Assembly (NCBI GenBank): GCA_041393495.1
Contig: JAWKKA010000001.1
Coordinates: 62,001-126,000, forward strand
Reading direction: 5' to 3'
Length of the DNA stretch: 64,000 bases
Source: RHKX01 sp041393495
Lineage (GTDB): Bacteria; Actinomycetota; Thermoleophilia; Solirubrobacterales; 70-9
Below are positions 42,266-51,700 of the stretch, piece after piece (positions within the stretch are counted from its first letter, which is position 1; each line of letters begins with the position of its first letter). Below the pieces are notes generated by a model. That model saw only the letters and a program-made list of their open reading frames with translations, was not told the origin of the DNA and did not search any database. The translations under genes were made by a program, and so were the position numbers.

Positions 42266-43339
42266 ATGGAGAAGCTCAAGGGACTGATCCTCTCGGGCGG
42301 CGCCGGGACGCGGCTGCGGCCGATCACGCACACCTCGGCGAAGCAGCTCGTCCCGGTCGCCAACAAGCCCGTGCTCTTCTACGGGATCGAGGCGCTCGTC
42401 TCCGCCGGCGTGACCGAGATCGGGATCGTGATCGCGCCGGAGACCGGGGAGGAGATCCGCGCGGCCGTGGGCGACGGCGCCGCGCTCGGAGCGCAGGTCA
42501 CCTACATCCCCCAGGCGGAGCCGCTCGGGCTCGCCCACGCGGTCCTGACCGCGGAGGAGTTCCTCGGCGACTCGCCGTTCGTGATGTACCTCGGCGACAA
42601 CCTGCTGCGCGACGGGATCAACGGCCTCGTCGAGGCGTTCCGGCGCAACGAGCCCGACGCGCTGATCCTGCTCACCCAGGTCCTCGACCCCGAGCACTAC
42701 GGGGTCGCCGAGCTCGACGGCGAGCGGATCGTCCGCCTCGTCGAGAAGCCGGCCGACCCGCCGTCGGATCTGGCCCTCGTCGGCGTCTACATGTTCAAGC
42801 CGGTCGTCTTCGAGGCCGCCCGCGCGATCGAGCCGTCGGCGCGCGGCGAGCTCGAGATCACCGACACGATCCAGAAGCTGATCGACACCGGCCACCCGGT
42901 CGAGCAGCACCGCGTCAAGGGCTGGTGGAAGGACACCGGACAGCTCGCCGACATGCTCGAGGCGAACCGGCTCGTCCTCGAGGACCTCGAGCCGCGCATC
43001 GACGGCGAGCTGATCGACTGCAACGTCGCCGGTCGCGTCGTCGTCGAGGACGGGGCGACGCTCGAGCGCTGCACGGTCCGCGGCCCGGCCGTGATCGGCG
43101 CTCACAGCCGTCTCGTCGACTCCTACGTCGGGCCCTATACGGCGATCGCGCCCGGCTGCGAGGTGGTCGGCTCGGAGATCGAGCACTCGATCCTCCTCGC
43201 CGGCGCCAGCGTCAGCCACCTGCCGACGCGGATGGAGGCGAGCCTGCTCGGCCGCCACGTCCGGATCTCGCGGGCGCAGGGGCTGCCGAAGACGCTGCGG
43301 ATGCTGGTCGGCGACCGCTCCGAGATCACGCTCGCATGA
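42266..43339 (+). CDS. rfbA: Glucose-1-phosphate thymidylyltransferase (long form)
   Basis: The 357-aa product starts KGLILSGGAGTRLRPITHTS, the nucleotide-binding signature, and has GLAHAVLTAEEFLGD, VMYLGDNLL, VEKPADPPSD and GWWKDTG. A C-terminal left-handed beta-helix (hexapeptide-like repeats: DCNVAGRVVVEDGATLERCTV) of about 110 residues marks the long archaeal/actinobacterial type. It makes dTDP-glucose, the first step to dTDP-L-rhamnose for cell-wall or surface glycans. A TAGCCT lies ten nt before ATG 42266. It begins a cluster of four rhamnose genes in pathway-shuffled order. Confidence 0.93.
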   Translation: MEKLKGLILSGGAGTRLRPITHTSAKQLVPVANKPVLFYGIEALVSAGVTEIGIVIAPETGEEIRAAVGDGAALGAQVTYIPQAEPLGLAHAVLTAEEFLGDSPFVMYLGDNLLRDGINGLVEAFRRNEPDALILLTQVLDPEHYGVAELDGERIVRLVEKPADPPSDLALVGVYMFKPVVFEAARAIEPSARGELEITDTIQKLIDTGHPVEQHRVKGWWKDTGQLADMLEANRLVLEDLEPRIDGELIDCNVAGRVVVEDGATLERCTVRGPAVIGAHSRLVDSYVGPYTAIAPGCEVVGSEIEHSILLAGASVSHLPTRMEASLLGRHVRISRAQGLPKTLRMLVGDRSEITLA

Positions 43340-44181
43340 GGGTCCTGGTCGCCGGCGCCGCCGGCATGCTCGGCCAGGACGTCGTCGATGCCGCCCAGCG
43401 CCGCGGCCACGAGGTCACGGCGGCGACGCGCAGGGAGCTGGACATCACCGACCCGGCGGCGATCGACCGGGTCGTCGCCGAGGTCCGGCCCGAGGCCGTG
43501 ATCGATTGCGCGGCCTGGTCCGATGTCGATGGCGCCGAGGACGACGAGCGCGGCGCGATGGCGATCAACGACACCGGCGCCGGGCTGCTCGCCGCCGGCG
43601 CCGCCCGGGTCGGCGCCAGCATCCTCTACCCGTCCAGCGACTACGTCTTCGACGGGACCAAGCGATCGCCCTACCTCGAGGGCGACATGCCCGAGCCGGT
43701 CAACGCCTACGGGCGCTCGAAGCTCGGCGGCGAGGTCTCGGTCGCGGCCGCGAACCCGCGCCACTTCATCGTCCGGACCTCGTGGCTGTACGGGCTCGGC
43801 GGCGGCAACTTCGTCGAGACGATGCTGCGGATCGGCTCCGAGCAGCCCGAGGTGCTCGTCGTCAGCGATCAGCGCGGCTGTCCGACCAGCACCGCCGACC
43901 TCGCCGACGGGATCGTCCGGCTGATCGGCACCGACCGCTGGGGGATCCACCACATGGTCGGCGGCGGCGACTGCACCTGGTTCGACTTCGCGGTCGAGAT
44001 CTTCGACCAGGCGCGGATGGAGACGCGGGTGATGAGCGCGACGACCGAGATGATGGCCCGCAAGGCGCCGCGGCCCGCCTACTCGGTGCTCGGCCACTCC
44101 CGCGCCGACGCGATCCTGCTGCGGGCGTGGCAGGACGCGCTGCGCCGCTACCTCGCCGACCGGGCCCTGGCGCGGCCCTGA
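43336..44181 (+). CDS. rfbD: dTDP-4-dehydrorhamnose reductase
   Basis: The 281-aa extended short-chain dehydrogenase has the NAD(P) motif VLVAGAAGMLGQDVV, DCAAWSDVDGAEDD, YPSSDYVFDG, YGRSKLGGE (catalytic Tyr-x3-Lys) and RTSWLYG. It carries out the last step to dTDP-L-rhamnose. Its ATG overlaps the thymidylyltransferase stop as ATGA. Confidence 0.93.
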   Translation: MRVLVAGAAGMLGQDVVDAAQRRGHEVTAATRRELDITDPAAIDRVVAEVRPEAVIDCAAWSDVDGAEDDERGAMAINDTGAGLLAAGAARVGASILYPSSDYVFDGTKRSPYLEGDMPEPVNAYGRSKLGGEVSVAAANPRHFIVRTSWLYGLGGGNFVETMLRIGSEQPEVLVVSDQRGCPTSTADLADGIVRLIGTDRWGIHHMVGGGDCTWFDFAVEIFDQARMETRVMSATTEMMARKAPRPAYSVLGHSRADAILLRAWQDALRRYLADRALARP

Positions 44182-44241
44182 TGCCATCGGGGGCGCGGTT
44201 GTGATGGCGATGCGGGCGTCGATCTGATTGGCTCCCCCCGG

Positions 44242-45246
44242 ATGAGACTCCTCGTCACCGGAGGGGCCGGGTTCATCGGCTCGACGTATGTGCGGTCGCG
44301 GCTCGCCGAGCGACCCGACGACACGATCGTCGTGCTCGACAAGCTCACCTACGCCGGTCGCCGTGAGAACCTCGTCGGCGCGCCGACCGGCCGCTGCGAT
44401 CTGGTCGAGGCCGACATCGCCGACCGCGACGCCGTGGCGGCGGCGATCGAGGGCTGCGATGCGGTCGTCAACTTCGCGGCGGAGTCGCACGTCGACCGCT
44501 CGATCGCCGAGCCGGACGCGTTCATCCAGACCGACGTGTTCGGGACCTTCGTCCTGCTCGAGGCGGCCCGCGACGCCGGGATCCGCCACCTGCAGATCTC
44601 GACCGACGAGGTCTACGGGTCGATCGAGTCGGGCTCGTTCACCGAGTCCTCGCCGCTCGAGCCCTCCTCGCCCTACTCGGCATCGAAGGCCGGCGGCGAC
44701 CTGCTCGTCGGCGCGTTTCACCGCACCTACGGCGCCGACGCGCTGATCGTCCGCGCCTCGAACAACTACGGGCCCTTCCAGCATCCCGAGAAGCTGATTC
44801 CGCTGATGGTCCTGAACGCGATGGCGGGCGATCGCCTGCCGGTCTACGGCGACGGGATGCAGGTCCGCAACTGGCTTTTCGCCGAGGACTTCGCGCGGGC
44901 GATCGACGTCGTCCTCGAGCGCGGCGCGGCGGGTGAGGTCTACAACGTCGGCGGTCCCGAGGAGCTGCCGAACATCGAGGTCGTCCGGCGGATCCTCGAG
45001 CTCACCGGGCGGGACGGGTCGCTGATCGATCACGTCGCCGACCGGCTCGGCCACGACCGCCGGTACTCGCTCTCCGCCGAGCGGACCGAGGAGCTCGGCT
45101 GGCGGGCGCAGGTCCACTTCGAGGAGGGCATCGAGCGGACGGTCGCCTGGTACCGCGACAACCGCGACTGGTGGGAGCCGATCCGCTCCGGCGAGTACCG
45201 CGACTACTACGAGCGCCAGTACGGGATCAAGCTGGGCGCCGGATGA
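44242..45246 (+). CDS. rfbB: dTDP-glucose 4,6-dehydratase
   Basis: The 334-aa product has LLVTGGAGFIGSTYVRSRL (Rossmann), NFAAESHVDRSI, QISTDEVYGS, PYSASKAGGDLLV (Tyr-x3-Lys) and NNYGPFQHPEKLIPLM, all diagnostic. It converts dTDP-glucose to the 4-keto-6-deoxy sugar with bound NAD. It is separated from the reductase by 60 bp and overlaps the epimerase gene, so all four genes probably share a transcript. Confidence 0.95.
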   Translation: MRLLVTGGAGFIGSTYVRSRLAERPDDTIVVLDKLTYAGRRENLVGAPTGRCDLVEADIADRDAVAAAIEGCDAVVNFAAESHVDRSIAEPDAFIQTDVFGTFVLLEAARDAGIRHLQISTDEVYGSIESGSFTESSPLEPSSPYSASKAGGDLLVGAFHRTYGADALIVRASNNYGPFQHPEKLIPLMVLNAMAGDRLPVYGDGMQVRNWLFAEDFARAIDVVLERGAAGEVYNVGGPEELPNIEVVRRILELTGRDGSLIDHVADRLGHDRRYSLSAERTEELGWRAQVHFEEGIERTVAWYRDNRDWWEPIRSGEYRDYYERQYGIKLGAG

Positions 45247-45800
45247 CGGCCGCGATCGAGACCCGCCTCGACGGCCTCGTCGCGATCGAGCCGACCGTCC
45301 ACGGCGACGCCCGCGGCTTTCTGATCGAGAGCTTCCGCGCCGACCGTTGGGCCGAGCTCGGCGTCGACGAGACGTTCGTGCAGGAGAACCACTCGCGCTC
45401 GACCCAGCGCGGGACGCTCCGCGGCATGCACTTTCAGACCAGCCCCGGCCAGGGCAAGCTCGTCCGTTGCCCGCGCGGCGCGATCTTCGACGTCGCCATC
45501 GACCTCCGCCGCGGCTCGCCGACCTACGGGCAGTGGGAGGGACACGTCCTCGACGACGAGCGCCATCGCCAGCTCTGGGTCCCGGTCGGCTTCGCGCACG
45601 GCTTCCAGGTGCTCAGCGAGGTCGCCGACGTCGCCTACAAGCTCACCTCCCTCTACGACCCCGAGACCGAGTCGGAGATCGCCTGGGACGACCCCGACGT
45701 CGGCGTCGAGTGGCCGGTCGACGATCCGCTGCTGTCGCCGCGCGACGAGCAGGCGCCGTGGCTCGCCGACGTCGTCGACGGGCTCCCGTTCGCCTACTGA
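45243..45800 (+). CDS. rfbC: dTDP-4-dehydrorhamnose 3,5-epimerase
   Basis: The 185-aa cupin-fold product has the expected VHGDARGFLIESFRADRW, NHSRSTQRGTLRGMHFQ (catalytic His), KLVRCPRGAIFDVAIDLR and PVGFAHGFQVLSEVADVAY (catalytic Tyr region). ATG 45243 overlaps the dehydratase stop. Its end overlaps the end of the convergent gene at 45794 by seven bases. Confidence 0.95.
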   Translation: MTAAIETRLDGLVAIEPTVHGDARGFLIESFRADRWAELGVDETFVQENHSRSTQRGTLRGMHFQTSPGQGKLVRCPRGAIFDVAIDLRRGSPTYGQWEGHVLDDERHRQLWVPVGFAHGFQVLSEVADVAYKLTSLYDPETESEIAWDDPDVGVEWPVDDPLLSPRDEQAPWLADVVDGLPFAY

Positions 45801-46687
45801 CGCCCGAGTACGATCGCGGCCGCGAGGTGGGCGACGACCCACTGCGGCCGCGCGAGCTGGTCGTAGCTGATCCGCAGCACCCGGATGCCGTGGAAGCTGA
45901 GCTCCGCGTCGCGATCGCGATCGCGATTCAACCGCGCCCGGGTCGAGTGCCACCGGTATCCGTCCATCTCGACGTTCAGCCGTGCCTCCGGCCACCAGAA
46001 GTCGAGCTCGTGGCCGTGCACGCGGGAGTTGCGACGCGGCTTCGGCAGTCCGGCCTCTTGGATCAGGCGTCGCAGCGTCTTCTCGGCCACCTGCCGGCTG
46101 AACCCTCCGCCGCTCGCCGCGAGCAGGCGGCCGAGGACCCCCGCCCCCGGATGCCCGTTGCGATCGGCCAGCAACTCCCGCACCTCCCGCTCACCGGTGA
46201 GGCGGTGGAGCAGCGCCTCGTTCAATGCCGAGGCGGCGAGGTCGCCGTCGTGTGAAGCCAGATCGAGGATCGTCAGGGCCGGAGAGGTGACCGGGAGGCC
46301 GTCCCGGATGCGCCGGTCGCGCGGGCGGAGCGCGGACGTGCGATGGACGCGGATCCCGGCCCGCGATCGTGATTGCCGGGCGGGAGTCACGACGTCGACC
46401 GGCCCGTCGCTCATCGCGAGCAGCCCCCAGAGGATCGCCGCGGAGCGGTGGCTCAACAGCGCGCCGGGACCGCAGGCGAGCAGCGCCGCGGCGAAGCGAC
46501 CCCGGTCGGTCAGGGCGGCGATCCCGACCGAATAGACACCGCGGTGGATCCGGGTCAGCAGACCGGTGGCGAGCCGATGGCGGATAGCCGCGTGGCTCAG
46601 GCCGAGGCTGGTCAGCTGCCGCGTCGAGACGACCCCGTGCTGGCGGGCGGCGAGGTCGACGATCGCGGCGAGGGTGGGGGATGGCAC
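45794..46687 (-). CDS. AbiEi-like winged helix plus DUF559 (Vsr-type endonuclease fold) protein
   Basis: The 297-aa product has an N-terminal AbiEi_4-type winged helix (GVVSTRQLTSLGLSHAAIRH and LLTRIHRGVYSVG) and a C-terminal DUF559 domain with HGHELDFWWPEARLNVEMDG and GIRVLRISYDQL. DUF559 has the PD-(D/E)xK-like fold of Vsr; Asp and Glu at E-L-D-F and N-V-E-M-D fit the catalytic positions. It is common as a stand-alone gene in actinobacteria, and the function is unproven. GTG 46687 is the best start; a TTG extension to 46795 lacks support. A repeated GGGTTCG motif lies upstream. Confidence 0.75.
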   Translation of the reverse strand: MPSPTLAAIVDLAARQHGVVSTRQLTSLGLSHAAIRHRLATGLLTRIHRGVYSVGIAALTDRGRFAAALLACGPGALLSHRSAAILWGLLAMSDGPVDVVTPARQSRSRAGIRVHRTSALRPRDRRIRDGLPVTSPALTILDLASHDGDLAASALNEALLHRLTGEREVRELLADRNGHPGAGVLGRLLAASGGGFSRQVAEKTLRRLIQEAGLPKPRRNSRVHGHELDFWWPEARLNVEMDGYRWHSTRARLNRDRDRDAELSFHGIRVLRISYDQLARPQWVVAHLAAAIVLGRQ

Positions 46688-46727
46688 CGCCCTGATCGAC
46701 CCCGCCGGATCCCGCGGTGCCCCCCGT

Positions 46728-46830
46728 TTCGTAACGAACCCCCAGCCGATCCCGCTCGTCGTTGCGAACCCGTGGCCAGAGCGATGACAACGCAACGATC
46801 TCCGGAGGCCCTCAAGGGGTTCGTGACGTT
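46728..46830. repeat. Three copies of a GGGTTCGNNACG-type motif
   Basis: Copies: TTCGTAACGAACCC at 46728-46741, GTCGTTGCGAACCC at 46758-46771 (30 bp apart, both minus) and GGGTTCGTGACGTT at 46817-46830 (plus). The first is a perfect TTCGT-A-ACGAA palindrome. They lie between the AbiEi/DUF559 gene and the sulfatase end, so could be its operators. Confidence 0.45.
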
Positions 46831-46850
46831 GCGCGGGCCGCTGGCCGCCG

Positions 46851-48638
46851 CTACCGGCAGACGCGGACCCGGTCGTGGAGGGTGAGGATGCGGCCGTCGA
46901 GCAGCTCGGCGTCGGCCTCGATCAGCGGCCGCCGCTGCGAGCGCAGCAGGCTCGGGCGCAGCTTGCGCTTGAACGGCCGCTCGCGGACGGTCCCGGAGCG
47001 GCTGCCGGCGACGCGGAAGGAGACGCGAACGAGGTCGGCCGCGGCCGGGGTGCGGGGTTGCCGGACCCGGGCGACGAAGTCGCCCGGCTTGCGACACCTG
47101 ATGCCGCCCTTGCGGACCTTGCCGGGCAGGCGGAGTTGCAGGGCGGGCTGCTTGCGGCAGCTGTCGCCGGCGCAGTCGCGGAGCCTGGCGGGGCGCCTCG
47201 CCCGCGCTGCCACGAACGCGGCGTAGGCAGGATCGGCGTGGAGGCTTCGCAGCTCGCCCGGATCGTGGCGGAGGTCGTAGAGCTCGACCTCCCCGTTCCA
47301 GTAGCGGACGTACTTCCAGCGGTTCGTCCGCACCGCCTCGTACTCGGCTCCGCGCGGCTCGCCGTCCTCGCCCTCGGGCGAGTCCTGTTCGATCAGCAGC
47401 TCGCGGCCGTGCATGCGGTCGGGATGGCGGACGTAGGGCAGAAGCGAGGTGCCGTCGAGCGGGAAGTCGCTGCTCGCCCCCGCGACGTCGACGATCGTCG
47501 CGGTGACGTCGGCGTTGACGGCCTCATCGACGATCTCGACCCCGCGTGGGAACCCCGGGCCGCGGATCAGCAGCGGCACCCGGATCGCCTCCTCGTAGAC
47601 GCGGGCCTTGCCGCCGCGGATCCGGTGCTCACCGTGGAAGAAGCCGTTGTCGGACGTGTAGACGATCACCGTGTTCTCGAGCTCGCCCTGGGCCCGGAGC
47701 TCGTCGACGATCCGCTTGACGCCGTCGTCGATCGCCAGCAGCGACTCGCCCCGGCAGCGGTAGTTGCGGGTCACGCGGGCGATCTGCGGTGGCGCCATCG
47801 GGTCGAGCGCGCGGATCATCCCCGGCTTGTCGGAGACGTCGGCCTCGTTGAAGCTCGGCGGCTGTGGCAACGGCTCGCCGTCGAGCGCGCCGGCGTCGCG
47901 GGCCGCCGGCTTCGCCGTGTCGGCGCAGCGGCCGGGCGGCGCCGTCTCGGGGCCTCCCGAATGCGGGGCGAGATAGGCGACGCTGAGGAAGAACGGCCGA
48001 CTCGAGGGCGCCTGCGCGGCGATCGCCGCGACCGCCTTGTCGGTGTAGACATCGGTCGAGTACTGCCCGGGATCGGCCGGGGCGTCCGGGTCCTCGTCGG
48101 AGGAGCCGTACTGGACCTCCCGGCCCAGCTCCCAGAGCCGGTAGCCGTAGTAGACGTAGCTGACCTTGGAGCCGTGCCAATCCGACCAGCCCGGCGGCAC
48201 CCCGACGGGGCTCGACTCGTAGCCGTTCAGGAACTTGCCGATGTGGATCGTGTAGTAACCGGAGCGCTGCAGCCAGACCGGCAGCGTGTGCTCGCTGTCG
48301 AGGTGGGCGAAGCCGCCGAGCGGCTCCTTGTTGCCGAGGACGCCGTGGTTGTGCGCGTACTGGCCGGTCAGGAACGTCGCCCGCGACGGGCAGCAGAGCG
48401 GCCAGTTCGTGACCGTCGTCGGAAACGTCGCCCCGGCCGCGCCGATCAGCCGCTCGGTCTTCGGCATGAACCGCATCTCCTCGAGCGTCTGATCGTCGCT
48501 CATCACGACGACGACGTTCGGGCGCCCCGCGGCGGCGGCGGCGTCCGCCGCGACGGGCCCGGCCCACGGGAACGCCGGCAGCATCGCCGCGACGGCGAGC
48601 CCGACGGCGGTTCCGATCGCGGCCAGCGCGCCTCTCAT
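46851..48638 (-). CDS. Secreted sulfatase (arylsulfatase-like)
   Basis: The 595-aa product starts with a signal peptide (GTAVGLAVAAMLPAFPWAGP) and has NVVVVMSDDQTLEEMRF (metal Asp pair), NWPLCCPSRATFLTGQYAHNHG with the formylglycine Cys in C-x-P-S-R, GKFLNGY, YTSDNGFFHGEH and GGKARVYEEAIRVPLLIRGP. It would hydrolyse sulphate esters outside the cell and needs formylglycine activation; no sulfatase-modifying factor is seen nearby. After residue about 480 a basic beta-rich tail runs to the end. ATG 48638 follows GGGAGG, which decides against upstream in-frame starts. Confidence 0.9.
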   Translation of the reverse strand: MRGALAAIGTAVGLAVAAMLPAFPWAGPVAADAAAAAGRPNVVVVMSDDQTLEEMRFMPKTERLIGAAGATFPTTVTNWPLCCPSRATFLTGQYAHNHGVLGNKEPLGGFAHLDSEHTLPVWLQRSGYYTIHIGKFLNGYESSPVGVPPGWSDWHGSKVSYVYYGYRLWELGREVQYGSSDEDPDAPADPGQYSTDVYTDKAVAAIAAQAPSSRPFFLSVAYLAPHSGGPETAPPGRCADTAKPAARDAGALDGEPLPQPPSFNEADVSDKPGMIRALDPMAPPQIARVTRNYRCRGESLLAIDDGVKRIVDELRAQGELENTVIVYTSDNGFFHGEHRIRGGKARVYEEAIRVPLLIRGPGFPRGVEIVDEAVNADVTATIVDVAGASSDFPLDGTSLLPYVRHPDRMHGRELLIEQDSPEGEDGEPRGAEYEAVRTNRWKYVRYWNGEVELYDLRHDPGELRSLHADPAYAAFVAARARRPARLRDCAGDSCRKQPALQLRLPGKVRKGGIRCRKPGDFVARVRQPRTPAAADLVRVSFRVAGSRSGTVRERPFKRKLRPSLLRSQRRPLIEADAELLDGRILTLHDRVRVCR

Positions 48639-48746
48639 CTGCCGAAGCCTCCCAAACACATCAGCGGTCATCGGCGGAAACACCGTCGCCGGCGGGAAGT
48701 CGCGGCTGCAGGCCGGCGGCCGCTCCGGTTGATGCCGACCGCTCGC

Positions 48747-48752
48747 TAGAGT
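48747..48752 (+). promoter_or_regulatory. -10 box (TAGAGT) for lhr, leaderless
   Basis: TAGAGT ends seven nt before TTG 48760. Confidence 0.4.
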
Positions 48753-48759
48753 CGGTCGA

Positions 48760-51700
48760 TTGGCCACGACTGCGAAACGGACTGAGACGGCTGACCCGCT
48801 GGCGGAGTTCAGCGAGCGCACCCGGGCGTGGTTCGAGCGGTCGTTCGTGGCGCCGACCCCGGCCCAGGAGCAGGGATGGCCGGCGATCGCGACCGGCGCC
48901 AACACGCTGATCTGCGCGCCGACCGGATCCGGCAAGACGCTGACCGCGTTCCTCTGGGGGATCGACCGCCTCGCCCGTGAGCGGTCGGCGGCGATGGCCG
49001 GCGCGGGCGGCGAGCCGGCGCAAGCGGCTGCGCAGCGAAGCATCGCGCCGACGGTGAGGCTCGTCTACGTCTCCCCCCTGAAGGCGCTCTCCTACGACGT
49101 CGAGCGCAACCTCCGCGCGCCCCTCGCCGGGATCGGCGCCGAGCTCAGCGTCGCGCTACGAACCGGTGATACGCCGCAGCGCGATCGCCAGGCGATGCTG
49201 CGCAGGCCGCCCGACATCCTGATCACGACCCCTGAGTCGCTCTACCTGATGCTGACCTCGCAGGCGCGCGAGATCCTCACCGACGTCGAGGCGCTGATCG
49301 TCGACGAGATCCATGCGGTCGCGCCGACCAAGCGCGGCGCGCATATGGCGCTGACCCTGGAGCGGCTCGAACGCCACGTCGCCGTGAACGCCGACGGCGG
49401 CACCGGCCGCGACGATCCGATCCAGCGGATCGGCCTGTCGGCCACGCAGCGCCCGCTCGAGCGGATCGCGCGCTTTCTCGTCGGGCCGGGCCGCGAGTGC
49501 ACGATCGTCGACGCCGGCGTCAGCAAGGAGATGGACCTCGAGATCGTCGTCCCGGTCGCCGACATGGCCGATCCGGCGAACAGCTCCGCCGCGTCCTCCG
49601 CCGCGCGTCCGCGAGCGGCGGCTGGTGATGCGGACGGGATCGAGCTACCGGGGCCCGGCATCGACGAAGCCGGCCAACCGGCGGCAGCGGACGCGCGGCC
49701 GGACATTGCGACGGCAGTCGCTCCGGGCGACTCGCCGAACCGCGGCATCTGGCCGGCGATCTACCCTGAGCTGCTGAAGCTGGTCCGCGAGCACACCTCG
49801 ACGATCATCTTCGTCAACAACCGTCGCGGCGCCGAGCGCCTAGCGAAGCGCCTGAACGAGATGAACGCCGAGCAGGAGGAGGGTGCCGCCTCCCTAACCA
49901 ACGCCGGCGACCCCGGAGCGCCGGCTGAGGACGCCCATGCGGCGGGTGCCGGGAGGAGGGGTCCCATCGTGGCGAGCAATGCCGGTGGCGCAGCCGCGAT
50001 GGGAGGCCCCCCGGCAGGACCCGCCGCGAGCAATCCACCGCCTGACGACCACGACGAGATCGCCCGCGCCCACCACGGCTCGCTGGCCCGCGAGGAGCGC
50101 CTCAAGGTCGAGGAGCTGCTCAAGTCCGGGCAGCTTCCCTGCATCGTCGCGACCTCCTCGCTCGAGCTCGGCATCGACATGGGCGCCGTCGACCTCGTCA
50201 TCCAGGTCGAGTCGCCGAAGTCGGTGGCGCGCGGGATGCAGCGGGTCGGCCGCGCCGGGCACGAGCTCGGTGCCGTCTCGAAGGGGCGGATCTTCCCGAA
50301 GTTCCGCTCCGACCTGCTCGAGTGCGCCGTCGTCGCGAAGCGGATGCGCAGCGGCGAGATCGAGGAGACGGTGATCCCGCGCAACCCGCTCGACGTCCTC
50401 GCCCAGCAGATCGTCGCGATGGCCGCCGACGAGGAGTGGGGCTCGACGAGCTCGAGCGCGTCGTCAGGTCGGCCGAGCCCTACGAGGAGCTCTCCCGCGA
50501 GCAGCTCGAGAACGTCCTCGACATGCTCGACGGCCGCTACCCGTCCGAGCGCTTCGCCGAGCTCCGCCCGCGGATCGTCTGGGATCGGGCGGCCGGCACC
50601 GTCCGCGGCCGCAAGGGGGCGCGCCAGCTCGCCGTCACCAACGCCGGGACGATCCCCGACCGCGGCCTCTACGGCGTCCACCTGCCCGACGGCCGCCGCG
50701 TCGGCGAGCTCGACGAGGAGATGGTCTACGAGGCGCGGGCCGGGCAGGTCTTCCTGCTCGGCGCCTCCTCGTGGCGGATCGAGGAGATCACCCGTGACCG
50801 CGTGATCGTCAGCCCGGCGCCGGGCGTGCCCGGGGCGATCCCGTTCTGGCGCGGCGAGGGGATCGGCCGCCCGGTCGAGCTCGGCCGGGCGATCGGCGCG
50901 TTCTCGCGCGAGGCCGTCGCCGCCGAGCCCGAGCAGCTCGCGGCCGACTACGACCTCGACCGGCTCGCCGCCGAGAACCTCGTCGCCTACCTGCGCGAGC
51001 AGCAGGCGGCGACGCGGGTCGTCCCCTCCGATCAGACGATCGTCGTCGAGCGCTTTCGCGACGAGATCGGCGACTGGCGCCTCTGCGTGCTCTCGCCCTT
51101 CGGGGGCCGCGTCCACGCCGCCTGGGGGCTCGCGCTCGCGGCCAAGATCCGCGCCGAGCTCGAGCTCGAGGCGGACGCGATCTGGTCCGACGACGGGATC
51201 GTCATCCACCTCCCCGACTCCGATCAGGCGCCGGACTCCGCCCTCGTCCTGCTCGAGCCCGACGAGGTCGAGGACCTGATCGTCGGCGAGCTCGCCGGCT
51301 CGGCGCTGTTCGGGTCGCGGTTCCGCGAGGCGGCCGGCCGGGCGCTGTTGATTCCGCGCGCCTATCCCGGCAAGCGGACGCCGCTGTGGCAGCAGCGGCT
51401 CAAGTCGCAGTCGTTGCTCGAGGTCGCCAGGGACTTCCCGCGCTTTCCGGTCACGCTCGAGACCTACCGCGAGGTGCTCCGCGACGTCCTCGACCTGCCG
51501 GCGCTCGGCGAGATCCTCCGCGACCTCTCCTTGCGCCGCCTCTCGCTCGTCGAGGTCGAGACGAAGACCGCCTCGCCGTTCGCCTCGTCGCTCCTGTTCG
51601 ACTACGTCGCCACCTACATGTACGAGGGCGACACGCCGAACGCCGAGCGCCGCGCCGCCGCGCTCGCGCTCGACCGCGACCTGCTCCGCGAGCTGCTCGG

